NCBI GenBank assembly: GCA_946902875.1
Contig: OX336345.1
Coordinates: forward strand, 18,817,395-18,881,394
Source: Nematopogon swammerdamellus
Taxonomy: Eukaryota; Arthropoda; Insecta; Lepidoptera; Adelidae
DNA: 64,000 bases
Reading direction: 5' to 3'
Within the stretch, counting starts at the first letter, position 1; every line of letters begins with the position of its first letter. Positions 30,751-43,446 of this stretch are shown here, piece after piece. A model generated the notes under the pieces. That model was given only the letters and a program-made list of their open reading frames with translations. It was not told the DNA's origin and searched no databases. The position numbers and the translations under genes are program-made.

Positions 30751-32726
30751 GTGAGCCCGGCGACCGGGTAATTTTTGGGGCATCAATCTCGACGACTTCA
30801 TTCCGCATTCAGGTCGGCAGCTCGAGTGACGCCTCCCGGAATGGATTGGAGCTGAGCGGATTACAGGTGCTCGACGAAAGCATTCGTGCTTACTTTGTAA
30901 ACGAAGCAACCCCGAAACGGCAGCAGCCTCGAGCTAGAAATGCCCATGTATGTAGGTTAACGAGCACCCGAAATGGCCAGATATTTTAACGTTCTCGGCC
31001 AGATTGCTCTGCATTTTTAAACGAAGTTTAGGTGATCCAGATTGGGATGTTTCAACATCGTTACACCCACCGCACCTCCAGGTCAGAGATAAACCTGTTT
31101 CATAATGCATCTGCATGCATTCCTTATCGATGTTAGGTATTTGCGAATTCCACCATTAGTGGAAGCGAACATGGCATTGAATAAATGGAGTAGTATTTAG
31201 CCAATTCCATGTTCTCCTTCGTTATAATCATGATGACATCTCGTGACAATATTACGACTGCGTCTTCGAATTCCACAAGGTTTTGCATATTTAAATCTAA
31301 ATGTATCACTCACGTTCAATGCCTACTCTAGCGTCCCGCAGCGCAGCCGGCGGCATGTACGAAGCCGCCAAAGCGTGTATATTGCCCGTCTAGCTGACAT
31401 TGTACGGACGAAGCGGTTCGGAGCCGGCTGGAGCGGGGGCACACGATTCACGACATCCATCGCTCCTCTCATTACTGGACAAGTTTATCGCATATTCTCG
31501 TCTCGTCTGACTGAGTTAATGCCCAGTCTAGCGTGGTTACCTCTCCCTCCTCACATGTAGTGTGCTGTGTACGTACGGCGGTGGGGTACTGGTGGTTGCC
31601 AGTACCACCGTCTCCGCCGCCCCCGCCTACCTCCACTCAAGCTCTCTGTATGCGGAGCGCGTGCCGAGCATATCGTACTAAATTATACTAAACGGGGTCA
31701 CCGATGATGGCATTCTCTCGGCGCGTCTTATCAAAATTCTTTCATCTTCCGACGTTCGCTCGTGATTGATGCATATACATTGTATATGTACGTCTATTCC
31801 CCGTTTATGTCTGTGTTACATCCACTCTTCGTTATTGGGTTTGTCTAGTTCTGTTTTGTTTTGATCTTTTGGCAGATTTTCTGGAGTCTCTTTATGGTTC
31901 TTTGAAATAGTAAATCTTGTCCGTGCGTGAGTGCTTGTTTTTCTCACTATATACGCCATTTGTTTCGTAAATATCAGCCATCGTAAATATTTCCTCTTCA
32001 GTACAGTCATGCATGTACAAGATGTGATCTCCTATCAGCTATCGCATGTCTGCATGCAACATGCCTCTCGAGATGGATTGAGCCCGGTCGCGAGAGCTCG
32101 CTCATCGCCACATCGCACACAGCCAACACTCGGATCGATAGTCCGACAAAAGGGTCACAAGCGTTTGATCGAGTTTCAGCCGACAAAGCGAAAGTACGAA
32201 CCGAGCGCATCGGAAACAATTGCAGCGGAAATGTGGCCGCTGGGCAAAGAGAACAACAACTGAATTGCAGACGCGAGACGGAAGATCCGAACTTCTAACG
32301 AGAGCGAGAGAGAAGAGAGTAGACGCGCTGCACCAAGCCTCATACATATTAAACGACGGAGAAGTTAGTTTCCACGACACAGCGATAGAAAACTTTTCCC
32401 ATTACCGTTGCGAACTTCTAACTGAGCGGAATGGAGTGATCTGTTTTTGTGCGGGGTTGAGGTCGACTTTGTGAACTGCTAACGGCTGCGGTGGTGCGGC
32501 CGCTATGTTGTTAACTGTTTCCAGTTTAATTATTAGATATTTCGACCTTCGCACATTCGGTTTCGCGGTCCCCCTCGATAACTTACTTTACTTCTTGGCT
32601 TAGTACAACCTCGGTATGTTCAACTTGAAGTCCAATATTGGCATTGTGATGAGTTTCGAGAATATCTAATGCATTGCCACTTTCAATGTTATTCTTACTC
32701 ATACTCATATACAATGTTTATAACAT
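30751..32726. other. Repeat-poor stretch with GC patches
   Basis: GC-richer at 31330-31440 and 31565-31650; no repeat or gene recognised. Confidence 0.35.
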
Positions 32727-32942
32727 CCTTACCTATAATAAAATCCAACGTCTACTTTCTGTCTGAGTGTCTGTCTGTCCGCTTATAACTCGAGAACCAC
32801 TGAACCGATTTTAATAAAAAAAAATCTACGGATAGCTTGATTCTTCCCATCAACTATAGGCTACTTACTATCACGCTAAATGGCTTATGAGGTTAGCAGT
32901 GAAGTGAAATATGAGAGCGGGCGGAGCCGCGGGCACAGCTTG
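32727..32942 (+). repeat. Rep-I copy
   Basis: Near-identical to 4858-5082 over its full length. Confidence 0.8.
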
Positions 32943-33899
32943 TGCATTTATATAAAAGATATCTTGAAGTCAGATCTTTATCAAGTGTGTTGCCGAGTGT
33001 AGCATTATTGCCGGCATAGGGGCTCACATTCCGCGGCAACTGCTCACCTCCGCTATCACTGCAACTATTTATAAAGTTAGGCGTTGCTGTTGTGTTGGCA
33101 ACTGCCAAAGTTAGCTCGCAGCTACAGCGGCGCTCGTGGTTGTACTGTGGAACTTCCCATTATTGATCGCGACAAGTGCGGAAATCTGTCGGGGTCCGAG
33201 GTAGACGAGTCTAGCTACCCGGGCAGCAGTCGGATAACGTAGCGAGCGCCCGGATATGATTGCGAATACCCGGCCGGGGGGACCTATATTATTCCATCGG
33301 CCATAGGCGGCAGCGGAGGCGCACCCACAACACGCGTCAGACGGGGCGTGTGACAGTCGCGCCCGGGGGGAACACCGCATCAAAACAGATGGAGGGACGA
33401 TTAAATATTACTCCGATATCTACTTTGTTCTTTCTCTGAAGTTAATTTTCTTGGAGACTTGTTTGACGACAGTCGTTGCTGGGAGCTCTCTTTGTTCTTT
33501 TCTTTATTGAAATTGTTAGATATCTTAGTAGCTAGTGCGACCTTGCCCTGACTTCTAGGAAATAACGATTATTAACTCATTCGAGATTTCAGGGCTATTT
33601 AGGAATACATGCAGCAGATTCCTTCCCATAGTATCGCCTGATTTGTCATTAGGTAATTCATTGTTTTTTTTACCTGACTTCTGCATCTCTTATTCTACAT
33701 AATTCTGCTTATTACACATTAATAAAATGCATAGGTATAGACATCTAATTCAGACTCGATCAATGACTCGACACAATTTCTGAAATTCCTTCAGAACGAC
33801 AGCAGCTCTCTGGAAGCTCTTTATTACGACCTGAACAGGTGCGCCGAGCGTGAAAAAATCTGCGATCCAATAAAAAGTAGACGCCGTAAAAACGTTGAC
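32943..33899. other. Non-coding stretch, GC-richer at 33120-33380
   Basis: No gene or repeat recognised; the 90-codon minus frame at 33111-33383 follows from GC content. Confidence 0.35.
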
Positions 33900-34430
33900 C
33901 TTCAGCGCGGGGAGACGCGGAAGCGGCACGCACGAGCGATCCCGCTTCAGCCAGCCAGACACTTCCACCATCATGTATTTCATTATGCAAGAGTTGTGTT
34001 GTGACAGCACTGTGTGAGTCGCCGGGCGGGCGGCGGCGCGGCGCGGCGGCGCTCGCGGCCGAGAGGGCGCCGCTGTGTGTGTGAGTGAGGCAGGCAGACA
34101 TCTCCACCGCCATCTCCCCTCTCCGCCCGTCCCGCCGCCGCCCCAGCGCGCCCCGCCCCCCGCTCTCTGCCGCGCCGCCAGTTTGCGTCACTCCGTCGCT
34201 CCGACACCACCGCTGTCTGGAGCCACATGCGCAGTGATCGCCCTCTGATGGACTCTGGCCGAACCTCTCTGGAACAGCCCCGAATGTTCGAGACTATATC
34301 CGTACAGTAGTAGGAGTGAGGTGCCGGTGAGTTCTGGTGGAGTGTTGCGTGGCACAGCTGCTCCTCGTTGGCGGAAGCCGCCGCACCGCGCGCCGCCCCG
34401 CCCCGCGCCGCACCGACCTCTGTGTGGTAC
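33900..34430 (+). promoter_or_regulatory. CpG-island-like block, possible alternative promoter
   Basis: Highest GC of the window at 34015-34200 (GGGCGGGCGGCGGCGCGGCG and a C-rich mirror). Open frames exist on both strands only because stops are rare at this GC. A consensus donor, GCCG|GTGAGTTC, is at 34326/34327, preceded by 120 bases with an ATG at 34230 whose frame stops before the donor. A non-coding first exon of the host gene, or the promoter of an antisense transcript, would fit. Confidence 0.3.
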
Positions 34431-35954
34431 TTGACTTATTTTGGTCATGTAGTCTTAGTAGATCTGTTACTTCTTCTTTATCTATTAGATCTCTTGCTTC
34501 TTCGACTTCGCTAATTTACGCTCTAAGAATATAGCGATGCGCTTATGACCTTTCCTTTTCCTCTTCTATAAACTTGTAGTTTTGATCTTAGTCATAGTTT
34601 ACGTATCTTTGTTTCCTACTTGACGAGAAGTCTTCCAAAGCAGCTCCCGGATGCGGCATTCCCCTTTGTTGTGAATTCCTCGGTGGATGTAATAACAGTA
34701 ATTGTGACAGGTCGGATGGCGGCGGAGGCGGAGACGGCGGAACCCGACAGGAGGGTGGATTAATAATGGCTTTGTGCCGCTCGATACTTCCTCCTTTGTC
34801 GGCTGTACGCTCGTGGACTCGCTTCACAATTTAATTATTCATGCTAACTTCGTCAATTATGAAAGCACTTTCTAAACAAAGCGGATTAAATGCCTCTCCA
34901 GCTGCACGTCTCATGTTCCGTATGAGAATGTCGATTGTATCGTATGTCTGATGGATGAGGCGCGCTAAATTTAGAACTGCGTCCGGCATACTTTCGTTGA
35001 CGTCTTTGTCGATTGAGTTTCCTTTGTCTTTGTCTTCGAATGCTTCAATGGTCATTATGTAAACATCGTGGACGTCGACCTTTGCTTGAGTTGTGTGCGA
35101 TCGTATCAAAGGCTCATTATTACTATCAAACTCATCATCCGGCGCAAGTGTGCGCGTGCGTCTCAACGCACTCGCACACCGACGCACACCTGCGCTGCCG
35201 GCGCGGCGCTCACTCGCAGCGAAACACGTCCGGGGAAGATCGTTCAAACATTATCTGAGCGCCTCATTACCATATAATGGCTCCAACACACATATCTACA
35301 CGCTCTCCGTGTGCCTGCATACAAAGTTAGCTCGCAGCCACACCCCGCTGCACGACTCCTCGCGCTCGCTCACTCCCGCGGCGGAGTGAGCGGGCTTCCC
35401 GCTCTGCCGCGCTCACCGGTGCATAACTGATGCAACGTTGCTCGCTATGCACCGGCACGCACGCATTGCGCGTTTTCACCGTTAATTCCTCAGGAACAAT
35501 GCTTTTGATACTTTCGGATTCACTTGACTATTGTGCGGGGTAATGAATGCGGATGATGCATCGCCGCTGCGGGCGCTAGTTTCGCAGATGATTGATAGCC
35601 TTAATCGTTCAGCTGGAGACCCAGGACGCATGTGCATGAGAGGATGCGCTGTTGGTGCAAGCCACATTTTATGACAGTGTTATGTTTGAAATAATTGGTT
35701 ATGTGAAGTTTCCTTTGTTACGTGTATTAAGTTCAAAAAGTTTTCACAACATACAAGCTAGCAATATTTTCATCAACGCTCCGATATTCTTTATGCCTTC
35801 GTTGTATATCTGGATCCGGATATTTAATTGGATTCTAAGCTCATCAGGATCTTACAGTACAGACACGTAGGCGTCTATTGAACAACTCACACGTTCGGGA
35901 TGTCAACCAATGATTGAGTCAACGACACGATACGTCTTCAATACGTCTTACCTT
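34431..35954. other. Repeat-poor stretch with GC patch at 35130-35450
   Basis: A 138-codon minus frame (34831-35247) reads AFEDKDKGNSIDKDVNESMP and ARLIHQTYDTIDILIRNMRR, more protein-like than most, but it runs into Arg-rich GC sequence and has no recognised domain. Left as non-coding. Confidence 0.3.
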
Positions 35955-36362
35955 TTGCTAAAGCCACGGCTTCTCTTGCGAGAGGTCCGAGGTTCGAATC
36001 CGGTCGACGTGTATCAATGAGTTTTTTCTAACGGAAAAAATTCCGTGCATACCACTGCTGCTGCTTCACCGTTCGGAACCGGTGTAAAATGTAGGTCCCT
36101 TCCTTTACCCCTTACTAGGTAGTGTGGTATGCTCTAATTGTATCCAACTGGGTTGTTACCACCGTACTGGATGTAAGATGGCCGCCTAGCAGCCTCGGCT
36201 GTGTTCTCCTCTAGTCCAGTACAGTTAGCAATCCAAAGGGAAGTCTCCCATATGGCACCTACGTTCTCGGAGGTGATATCGGCTGGTCGGAGCATGTGAT
36301 TTGGCCACTCTGACGCAGCTACTCATAACGGCTGGCATAACGGATTACATAAAATAAAAAAA
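35955..36362 (+). mobile_element. SINE-C, near full length
   Basis: Head with perfect B box (GAGGTTCGAATCCGGTCG); linker to CGGAACCGGTG; tail GTAGGTCCCTTCC, TTACTAGGTAGT, TTACCACCGTACTGGATGTA, GGGAAGTCTCCCATATGGCA, CTCGGAGGTGATATCGGCTG, then an A-rich end. The tail blocks align in order with SINE-A. Confidence 0.75.
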
Positions 36363-39300
36363 GCGCTGTACAGCCGTACAAAAAGGGTAGTCCTCTTGAG
36401 GGGCGCCTCTTACTACTACAACACAACTTACAAACTCTGCGAACACACAAAGGAAACGGAAAATGCAATAGGAAGTTGGCAACAAACACACAACACAACA
36501 AAAAACTAAATTGATACCACAGATTATGTTTTCTAGACCGCCGATGTTTACAGCGTCGCCATACGTTCCAAAAGTTCTCGATTCTGCAGAGAACGACTTG
36601 TTTATGTCGAGCTGTAGATTTCGGGAGTGTTTCAATCGGCACGGGTACACAGTAGTTAGTCGACCACGCCAGTACTCATGATGACTCCTACAATCTCGCC
36701 GGCTTTACAGCAAGCCATAAAGGTGGCAGTTAAAGTCCTCGGCGCGCCGCCAGCAAACAATGTAGGTAGATTAAACTTCCGCACCCACCCGGTGAACTCG
36801 GGACACTTGTGTGGGGAGTCTTTGTCTTCCTGCTCTTAGACGTTGTAATGCCTCTATTATTTCACTTTAAACCCGTTAAACTAGTCACGACAACGGGAGA
36901 GGAGTTGGCGGTTTAACTACTTCTGAGTATGAACGATGCCACTCGTTGTATCGTTAAATTGGTTAAGTCGATATTAAATTGTTATAGTTATGGGAACACC
37001 GACTGCGGTGAGACATATTGGGAGCTTATGAGTAGCGAAGAAAAGGCAAGTTTTGATGACAACAATTATATCCATCGCATCGTTTCGCTTGCTTTACCAA
37101 TACCATGCATCTAGAACGATAATCTAGCCATGCATCATCAGAAAGCGAATAGAGTTTCAAAGTTAGCATTAGTATTTAATTTTTATGTTGGTACTTCCTG
37201 TTCGTGTTTCAATTCCTTGTTCGTGGAAAATGCAATGAGCATATATCCCTCTCTTAAACCTCCTTCAAGGCGTAAGGATGATACTCAAAAATTAAAACAA
37301 GTAGTAAATAACAATTTTTTTCTCGCACTAAATGTCATCATGTCGAAAATGTTAATTAAGATTACGGAAACGAAGGAAGATATGTATGTTTTAAGAAAGA
37401 TCGATTGGATACCTCATAATATAGTTTTTACTCACATATGTAAAGTGGTCATTGCATCTGGAAGCAGAACATTTTCAACGCACATTAATGAAATGTAATG
37501 TAAAAAGTGCGAGTCAGACTTGCTTGATTTACTCGCATCATAATTATGCGTGTGGTGTGCTATATTATAGCACACCCAAGGTCATACCATTTTCACATTC
37601 ATCAATTCTCGGACCCGATTTAGAGTCGTGAGAACGTCGATGGCAGTATACATCGTCTAAAGATACATGCGAACGATAATCAGGAATTTAAAGTATTACC
37701 AGAGTTTTAGCAACCGGCCAACAGTAACAAGTGCTTAGCGCAGACCATCGATAACTACCCACGCCTAAACGTGAGCTCTACCCACGTTGTCTATGGAAAC
37801 GTTCGTATGCCGTGTGCGGCTGGAAGGCGGCTGGTAATACTTACACAAGTACTGAACAGATAGTCCGATAGCGGCTCCACGTACATTCAATTTATTGCTT
37901 CGTGTAGATATGTAATTGAAATTTTGAATTTAGAATGCATGATCGTATAGACATGACGTGCAAGTGTAGATCAAATATACGTGTGTTTTATGTTTTGTGG
38001 AGTTCCAGATCATACTTATTCCATTGCTACTAAGTCTTCTGTTGAGTTCTGAATATTTTCCATAGCAATAGCCAGTCTTTGGCCATAGGCGCCATAGCCT
38101 ACTATTATTTATCTCTATCCACAACCTTAATAACATTATTTACAACAGGTTCTGTTTCTTTCTTGCTCGTTTTTGTCTTGTCACTGTTTAGAATTACGGT
38201 GACCGAATTAAAAACGTCAATAGCGATTTCACCTCACACTTTCCTTCATCCCACTTCCCCCTCAGTCTCCGCAGCTCTACACTCCACCGCAGGTGTCTTA
38301 TTAATTTCCTTCCACAATCTCTCGAGATAAGTGGCCGTTACCGGGCGACGCACATCGCGCAACCAGCACGTAATGACAGTAATCTTGCGGATGCGCGAGA
38401 AGCGAGATTACATTTACTGTTAGCAGCCTTCAGTTTTTTATCTACAACCGGTTGACTGAGGTTAGCATTCTAGTTAAAGAACGTAGGGCACACACAGCAC
38501 AAGGCAAAGTTTACATCGTCCTTTTTCGTACAACCTGAATATGACGGATACGAAAGTTCTAATACTTAGCAACATACAAAGTACTTTACGTTAAACGAGT
38601 CTGGAGAAAGTCTTTACACGGTAATTAGAATTACCGTGTAATTGTTTGTTTGCACTTTTCCGTTATTTATCGCGCGTTGACTTTATTTTGTCCTCATCGT
38701 ATATCGTAAGTAGTTCATTCATACATACTTCAAGTTTACGTTTTTTGTTTCTGCAAATCTCCGACTAATTGTAGCAGTACAAGTGGAAGGAATCTTGGAG
38801 AGCTGTTCAAGCACATGACAGAGATGGTAAAATCTTTTGTAATTATTTTTTAATTTCAATTGTTTTGCTAATCCCAAACAAATGTTAGCTTTTAGAGATT
38901 AATTGTTAGATTTTAAACTGTTAAGTTCAAGGTGATGAGATCAGATGTTTGTATTGTTTTATCCGAAAACTACAGAAACCAGAAAATATATTTTGAAAAA
39001 TATCACTGTATTAGCACATTCCTTAGTTTTATTAGTATGTAAGTTATTTTTATACCTAAAACATTATCGAAGATCTCAACAAACGAAGATATTTTAGCAG
39101 ATCACTTTCTTATCACCACTTGCCGTTGTCTAGCTAGTAGCTTCGGTTTCTCGCAGTTGTGCGATTACAACCCATTACTTGTGTAACCGCAATTTAAATA
39201 GAATCTGTGTGGCAATGCGGATTTCTGTCGGTTTGCGTGCGATGACTTCCTCGGTCATAATAACTTAAAAACTAAATCTAATATAACTCAAAACTGAATA

Positions 39301-40364
39301 AATGCCTTAGTGTAAAGCAACCGCGAATCTAAATAGGCAAATTGAATTGATAAGTTTGCACAGGTAACACATCTAGCTAGGTAAATAAGGAGGCGCGTAG
39401 TGCGGTATGTCGAATCGAAATATCTATTTTCGGTCGCAGTAATTTATTACATGGCTTTGAAACCCTTCACGAGCCAGTTCTTTGTGTTTGATTTCGAACA
39501 TAATATTAGTTTTAATAATTTTTGCTAAGGAATAGAGCATACACTGATGAAAGGCGAGAAGCTCAGTTCGACGAGCTTGCGATGGCATCACCGAACATAT
39601 TCGGGCCCATTAGCAGTAGAGGAAGGTGTCAATCGAGGTCGGGACTAGCGAGCGGCCACTCTGTGTGAATCTTTCCATCGAAAAAGGTCAAAATCAAATT
39701 TTGTCGACGATTTCAGTTAGTTATGCCATTTTTCACAAAAACTACTTATCTACTATGTGAATTAATTCCAAAGCAAGACGCTTCATTTCACGTTGCTACA
39801 AGGTTTAAAATTTGTACTTGAAATAAATCCAAACGAAAAGGGCATGATTGCACGTAATGATGACCTTTTTTTCGATGGACTGATTCTATAGTTCTCCAGC
39901 ATGCGTTACCTACGTTTAGGCTCGCGGCAAGCCCTCGTCAACTAGTCTGCGATGACTAGGACACGGAGAACCATCAGTCTCGCTGTCAACCTTACCTATC
40001 CATATTCTGTAGGATGCCTCCAGTGACGTTTTCGAAGCTCTCGTCCATATTATTAGCAGGCCTATCTACACCATATAGTGACTATATGAGCTTGTTCATG
40101 TATACAGCAGGCTGTGCACCGCGCCCGCCGCGCCGTATCCACGCCCGTACGTTTAGCGAAGAACCAGTTTGTGGGCGTACGCTCAGTACGAGCTATTTGC
40201 TCAAGTACCTATTAAAGCCATAAGATATATTATACCATTTATACCTAATATCATGCTGCGGGTTATTGCTTTTAAAGTTAAAGTAAGCACATACATTCAT
40301 CGCGGAATATGTGTGACTGGCTTGTTGGAAAGAGAGGTTGCATGAAATATTACAGTGCTCGTAA
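36363..40364. other. Long repeat-poor non-coding stretch
   Basis: Four kilobases with no recognised repeat. Adjacent plus frames at 36929-37114 and 37130-37498 have no domain, and I see no splice signals joining them. Nothing else noted. Confidence 0.35.
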
Positions 40365-40833
40365 GGGACCGTTCACATACCACGTGGACAAAAAGGAGGG
40401 GGGGGAGGGGGTCGGAAAATGTCCACGATTGTCCACAGGGCGGAGGGGAGGGGGTGTAGGGACCGTCCACGTGGACGTTTGAGTTTAAAAACACGATGCC
40501 GCGAGCTCGCCTCGCATTATATATTTTTTTAAAGAGCTATGTTTCAGCCTTTTATTAAGAAAGATTTGTTTTGTTCCTCTTAATTTTGTTGTAATTTTAA
40601 ATTAAATGTCAAAATTTCAAGTACTCCTTTTTCATCCATTCAGCTCCCTGCCTCTTCTTGAAGTTCATTTTTGTTCGAAAATGTCGCGTTTTGCGTCGCA
40701 AGTACAGGGGAAAAAAACGGCGTTTTCCACGTGGACGGGGGGGGGGGGGGGGGGGGTTAAGGAAATGTCCACGATTGTCCTCGGGGGGGGAGGAGGGGGT
40801 CAAAAAGTGTCCACGTGGTATGTGAACGGTCCC
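40365..40833. mobile_element. Harbinger-like MITE, TAA target duplication
   Basis: Inverted ends GGGACCGTTCACATACCACG and its complement CGTGGTATGTGAACGGTCCC, flanked by TAA on both sides (40362-40364, 40834-40836). Subterminal G-rich tracts, CCACGTGGACGGGG with a run of about 20 G at 40738, repeat the GTCCACGATTGTCC motif in each arm. 469 bases, no ORF with a domain. The 3-bp TAA duplication suggests the PIF/Harbinger group. Confidence 0.75.
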
Positions 40834-42135
40834 TAAGCTCGTATACAGAAAAGAAAGATAGTCGATTGCATCCATCGAATCATAAACTCAATGAATAATC
40901 TTCTATTCGATATTGTTGAAGGTTACTTCCAAGAACATTTCTTGGTTACTTCATTGTATTTTATAGTCTATTTTTTTGGAAGACGGAGTAAATTGACGTT
41001 TAACCAGGCCTCACGCACTCTATGTACTTGCGCGCGTTAACTACCTACCGCCCGACGGGCCGCCGGCGGTCTATTTCAGTGAAAATTCGTCAGCCGCGCG
41101 AAGTATACATAGACGCTCGCCCACGCAACTGCGCGCAGCTGCAAAGCAATAACCACTTTACACTCGATCGTTAAGGTACATTTTCGCACGCAGCGATTGG
41201 CGACGTGAAGCAGTAGGCTATTAAAGCCCGAAGGTAGGAACATTTTTTATGGAGTGTATTACGTAATCTGTGGTTTAACTGACATTAGAACGCTTTGCAC
41301 CACTAGTGATTGTAGTCGATGAAAATAGTATCGACTTTTACACGACACGACACACCTTCACACATATTATGCGCTACCTGTGGCGCTGCCTTAAACTTAA
41401 CATTTTTCTAGCTAGATTTAGCTTAATATTTTGTCAATTAAATCCAATTAGGTAAATATTAGAGTTTACAGCATTTCATTAGTTAATCAATCGATAAAAG
41501 TATCGATAGCAACTACATGCCTATTAAAAATTTGCCAGAAACTGGCAACACTCCAAACGTCACTTTCCTCCGTCTTCCAAACATGTTCGATCATGAATAT
41601 AACCAATTTTAATAGAACTCTCTGCATACGCCACAGAACAGCTATCGTCGGCCGTCTACCCCCTTCGGCCGCGCGTTCCTTGCTCTGTAGAAAATACAAA
41701 GAAATTACTCTATGATAATTTGATAAATGATAATAAAACATCAAGTGTCGTGAGAAAGAAGCTAACTTAAAATTTGACTTTGTTGTGGCCATTATTCACC
41801 GCGTTACCAAATGTCGGAGATTCCCTCAAGCACATCGGAAAAGCAATTTACATAATTTCTGCTGCTGACCTTCCAAAAGTCATCGACATTCGCTCGATTG
41901 CCTGCGAGCCTGGCTGTTATTCTTTGCATTGTGGATCTCGAAGAATTGAAATGTGTAGAACTGTTATTTTTTTTTTATTTATTGAGGAATCAAACAGTAC
42001 ATAAACTTAAAACTAACACATTAATGAGTCTGCGAATAAACCAGTGAAGATTCCTATCACAAATTAGAAGAAAGAGAGATTTAAACAAATAAACAAGGTA
42101 AATACAAATTTTAACTAAGCATACAATATAGTATA
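40834..42135. other. Repeat-poor non-coding stretch
   Basis: GC patch at 41040-41130 (GCCCGACGGGCCGCCGGCGG). No gene or repeat recognised. Confidence 0.35.
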
Positions 42136-42372
42136 CAAGCTGTGCCCGCGGCTCCGCCCGCTCTCATATTTCACTTCACTGCTAACCTCATAAGCTATTT
42201 AGCGTGATAGTAAGTAGCCTATAGTTGATGGGAAGAATTCCTCCTTGGGAAGAATCAAGCTATCCGTAGAATTTTGTTTAATTAAAATCGGTTCAGTGGT
42301 TCTCGAGTTATAAGCGGACAGACAGACACTCAGACAGACAGAAAGCAGACGTTGGATTTTATTATAGGTAAG
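42136..42372 (-). repeat. Rep-I copy, inverted
   Basis: Complement of the 4858 copy with a short local duplication of GGGAAGAAT at 42229-42255. Confidence 0.8.
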
Positions 42373-42586
42373 GAGGTAACTTTTGATTTCGATTTGAACT
42401 AATTATAAGATAGAAATTAATTTTTTTTTGACAAGTAAATACAATACTTTTTTTTAGAAAACGCTAGGTAGGTAAATATGAATTTAAATTTAAACTTTTG
42501 AAGTTTGACGGTTTGACTAAGCATACAAGTATCAAAGAAATTAGCTTGGCATAAGTCGTACAGTTAATTTATCCATTCCCAACCAA

Positions 42587-42620
42587 AGAGTTTGTATTAC
42601 GTCGCGCGACGCACTAGCAA
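42587..42620. repeat. Single end matching the 15048 palindrome
   Basis: CCAAAGAGTTTGTATTACGT plus CGCGCGACGCAC; GCGACGACGCACTGCC also lies near 15007. An isolated end of an unrecognised element. Confidence 0.6.
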
Positions 42621-42635
42621 TTAATATTATTATGG

Positions 42636-42908
42636 TCAACCTCGGTAGCTCAGTGGTGCGATCGGTCGACTGTCGGTCGGATCATTCATAAGCACACCTG
42701 GGCGCGGTCAGTGGGTGGATGGGTGACCGCTCGACCGTTGGAAGCTGACCGTGGTTCGGATTCCACGTAAAACTGTGGGTACCTTCCCTTCTTACCTTAC
42801 TAGGTGGTAGGATTTACCCCGCCCGATTTGGTATAACACCGCACAGAATAAAAGGTCCGTTGAAACGACAGTGTCAGTGTCGGTTCAGTGTAGCCGGCAT
42901 GATCGGAG
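42636..42908 (+). mobile_element. SINE-A, 3' truncated
   Basis: Has the A-box-like CTCGGTAGCTCAGTGGTGCG, a damaged 5S-like core (GGGTGGATGGGTGACCGC), B-box-like GGTTCGGATTCC and the tail as far as TTCAGTGTAGCCGGCATGAT. Confidence 0.8.
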
Positions 42909-43214
42909 TCCATATCGTGGACGCTGCTGGGAGAAACTTGCATCCCTTATTCCTTGCCATCCAACCTAATATCTCCGCAGCACTCGTCGTAGAGAAACTG
43001 AACATCCTTTTGTTGTTGACGTTGGGTTTTTAGGGGGAAACGATAGGTGTTTCTCAAAATCGTTTTGAAATTGTCTACCGGCGAGTGTGTTTCCCGATAC
43101 TTTCAACCCGGGCGTAAATCGATAAAGTGGTTCTCGAGTTATAAGGATATTCATATATTGACGTACCTACATACATTACACGTTCGGTCGGCCGTAGAAC
43201 CTTTTATTAAATTT

Positions 43215-43446
43215 TTTTATGGAAACTGACACCGTTGGCTACATCACCTACAACATCTGTGATGTCAGCCCATAACACCGGGTGAACTAGGTGCCATGCC
43301 AGTGCTTCCCTTCGGTCGTGCCGGCTACACTGAACTGGACTGAAAACACACTATTTACGTAGCAATTTCGACCGACATTTCATTCAGTGCGGTGGTACCA
43401 ACCCGGGCGGGTTGAACCCTACCACCGAGTAAGGTAAGAAGGGAAG
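43215..43446 (-). mobile_element. SINE-A tail, inverted
   Basis: From poly-T and ATGGAAACTGACACCGTTGG to ACCGAGTAAGGTAAGAAGGG; head absent. Confidence 0.8.

Noticed and set aside
33760..34448. Overlapping minus-strand frames over the CpG block
   Set aside because: Several frames are open at once on both strands, as expected from GC content; Arg/Ala/Gly-rich, no domain.
34831..35247. 138-codon minus-strand frame as a gene
   Set aside because: C-terminal half looks protein-like, but the N-terminal half is a GC-driven Arg/Ala stretch, and no domain, splice signals or second exon were found.
36929..37498. Two adjacent plus-strand frames as one gene
   Set aside because: No recognisable domain, no splice sites joining them, codon use like the AT-rich background.
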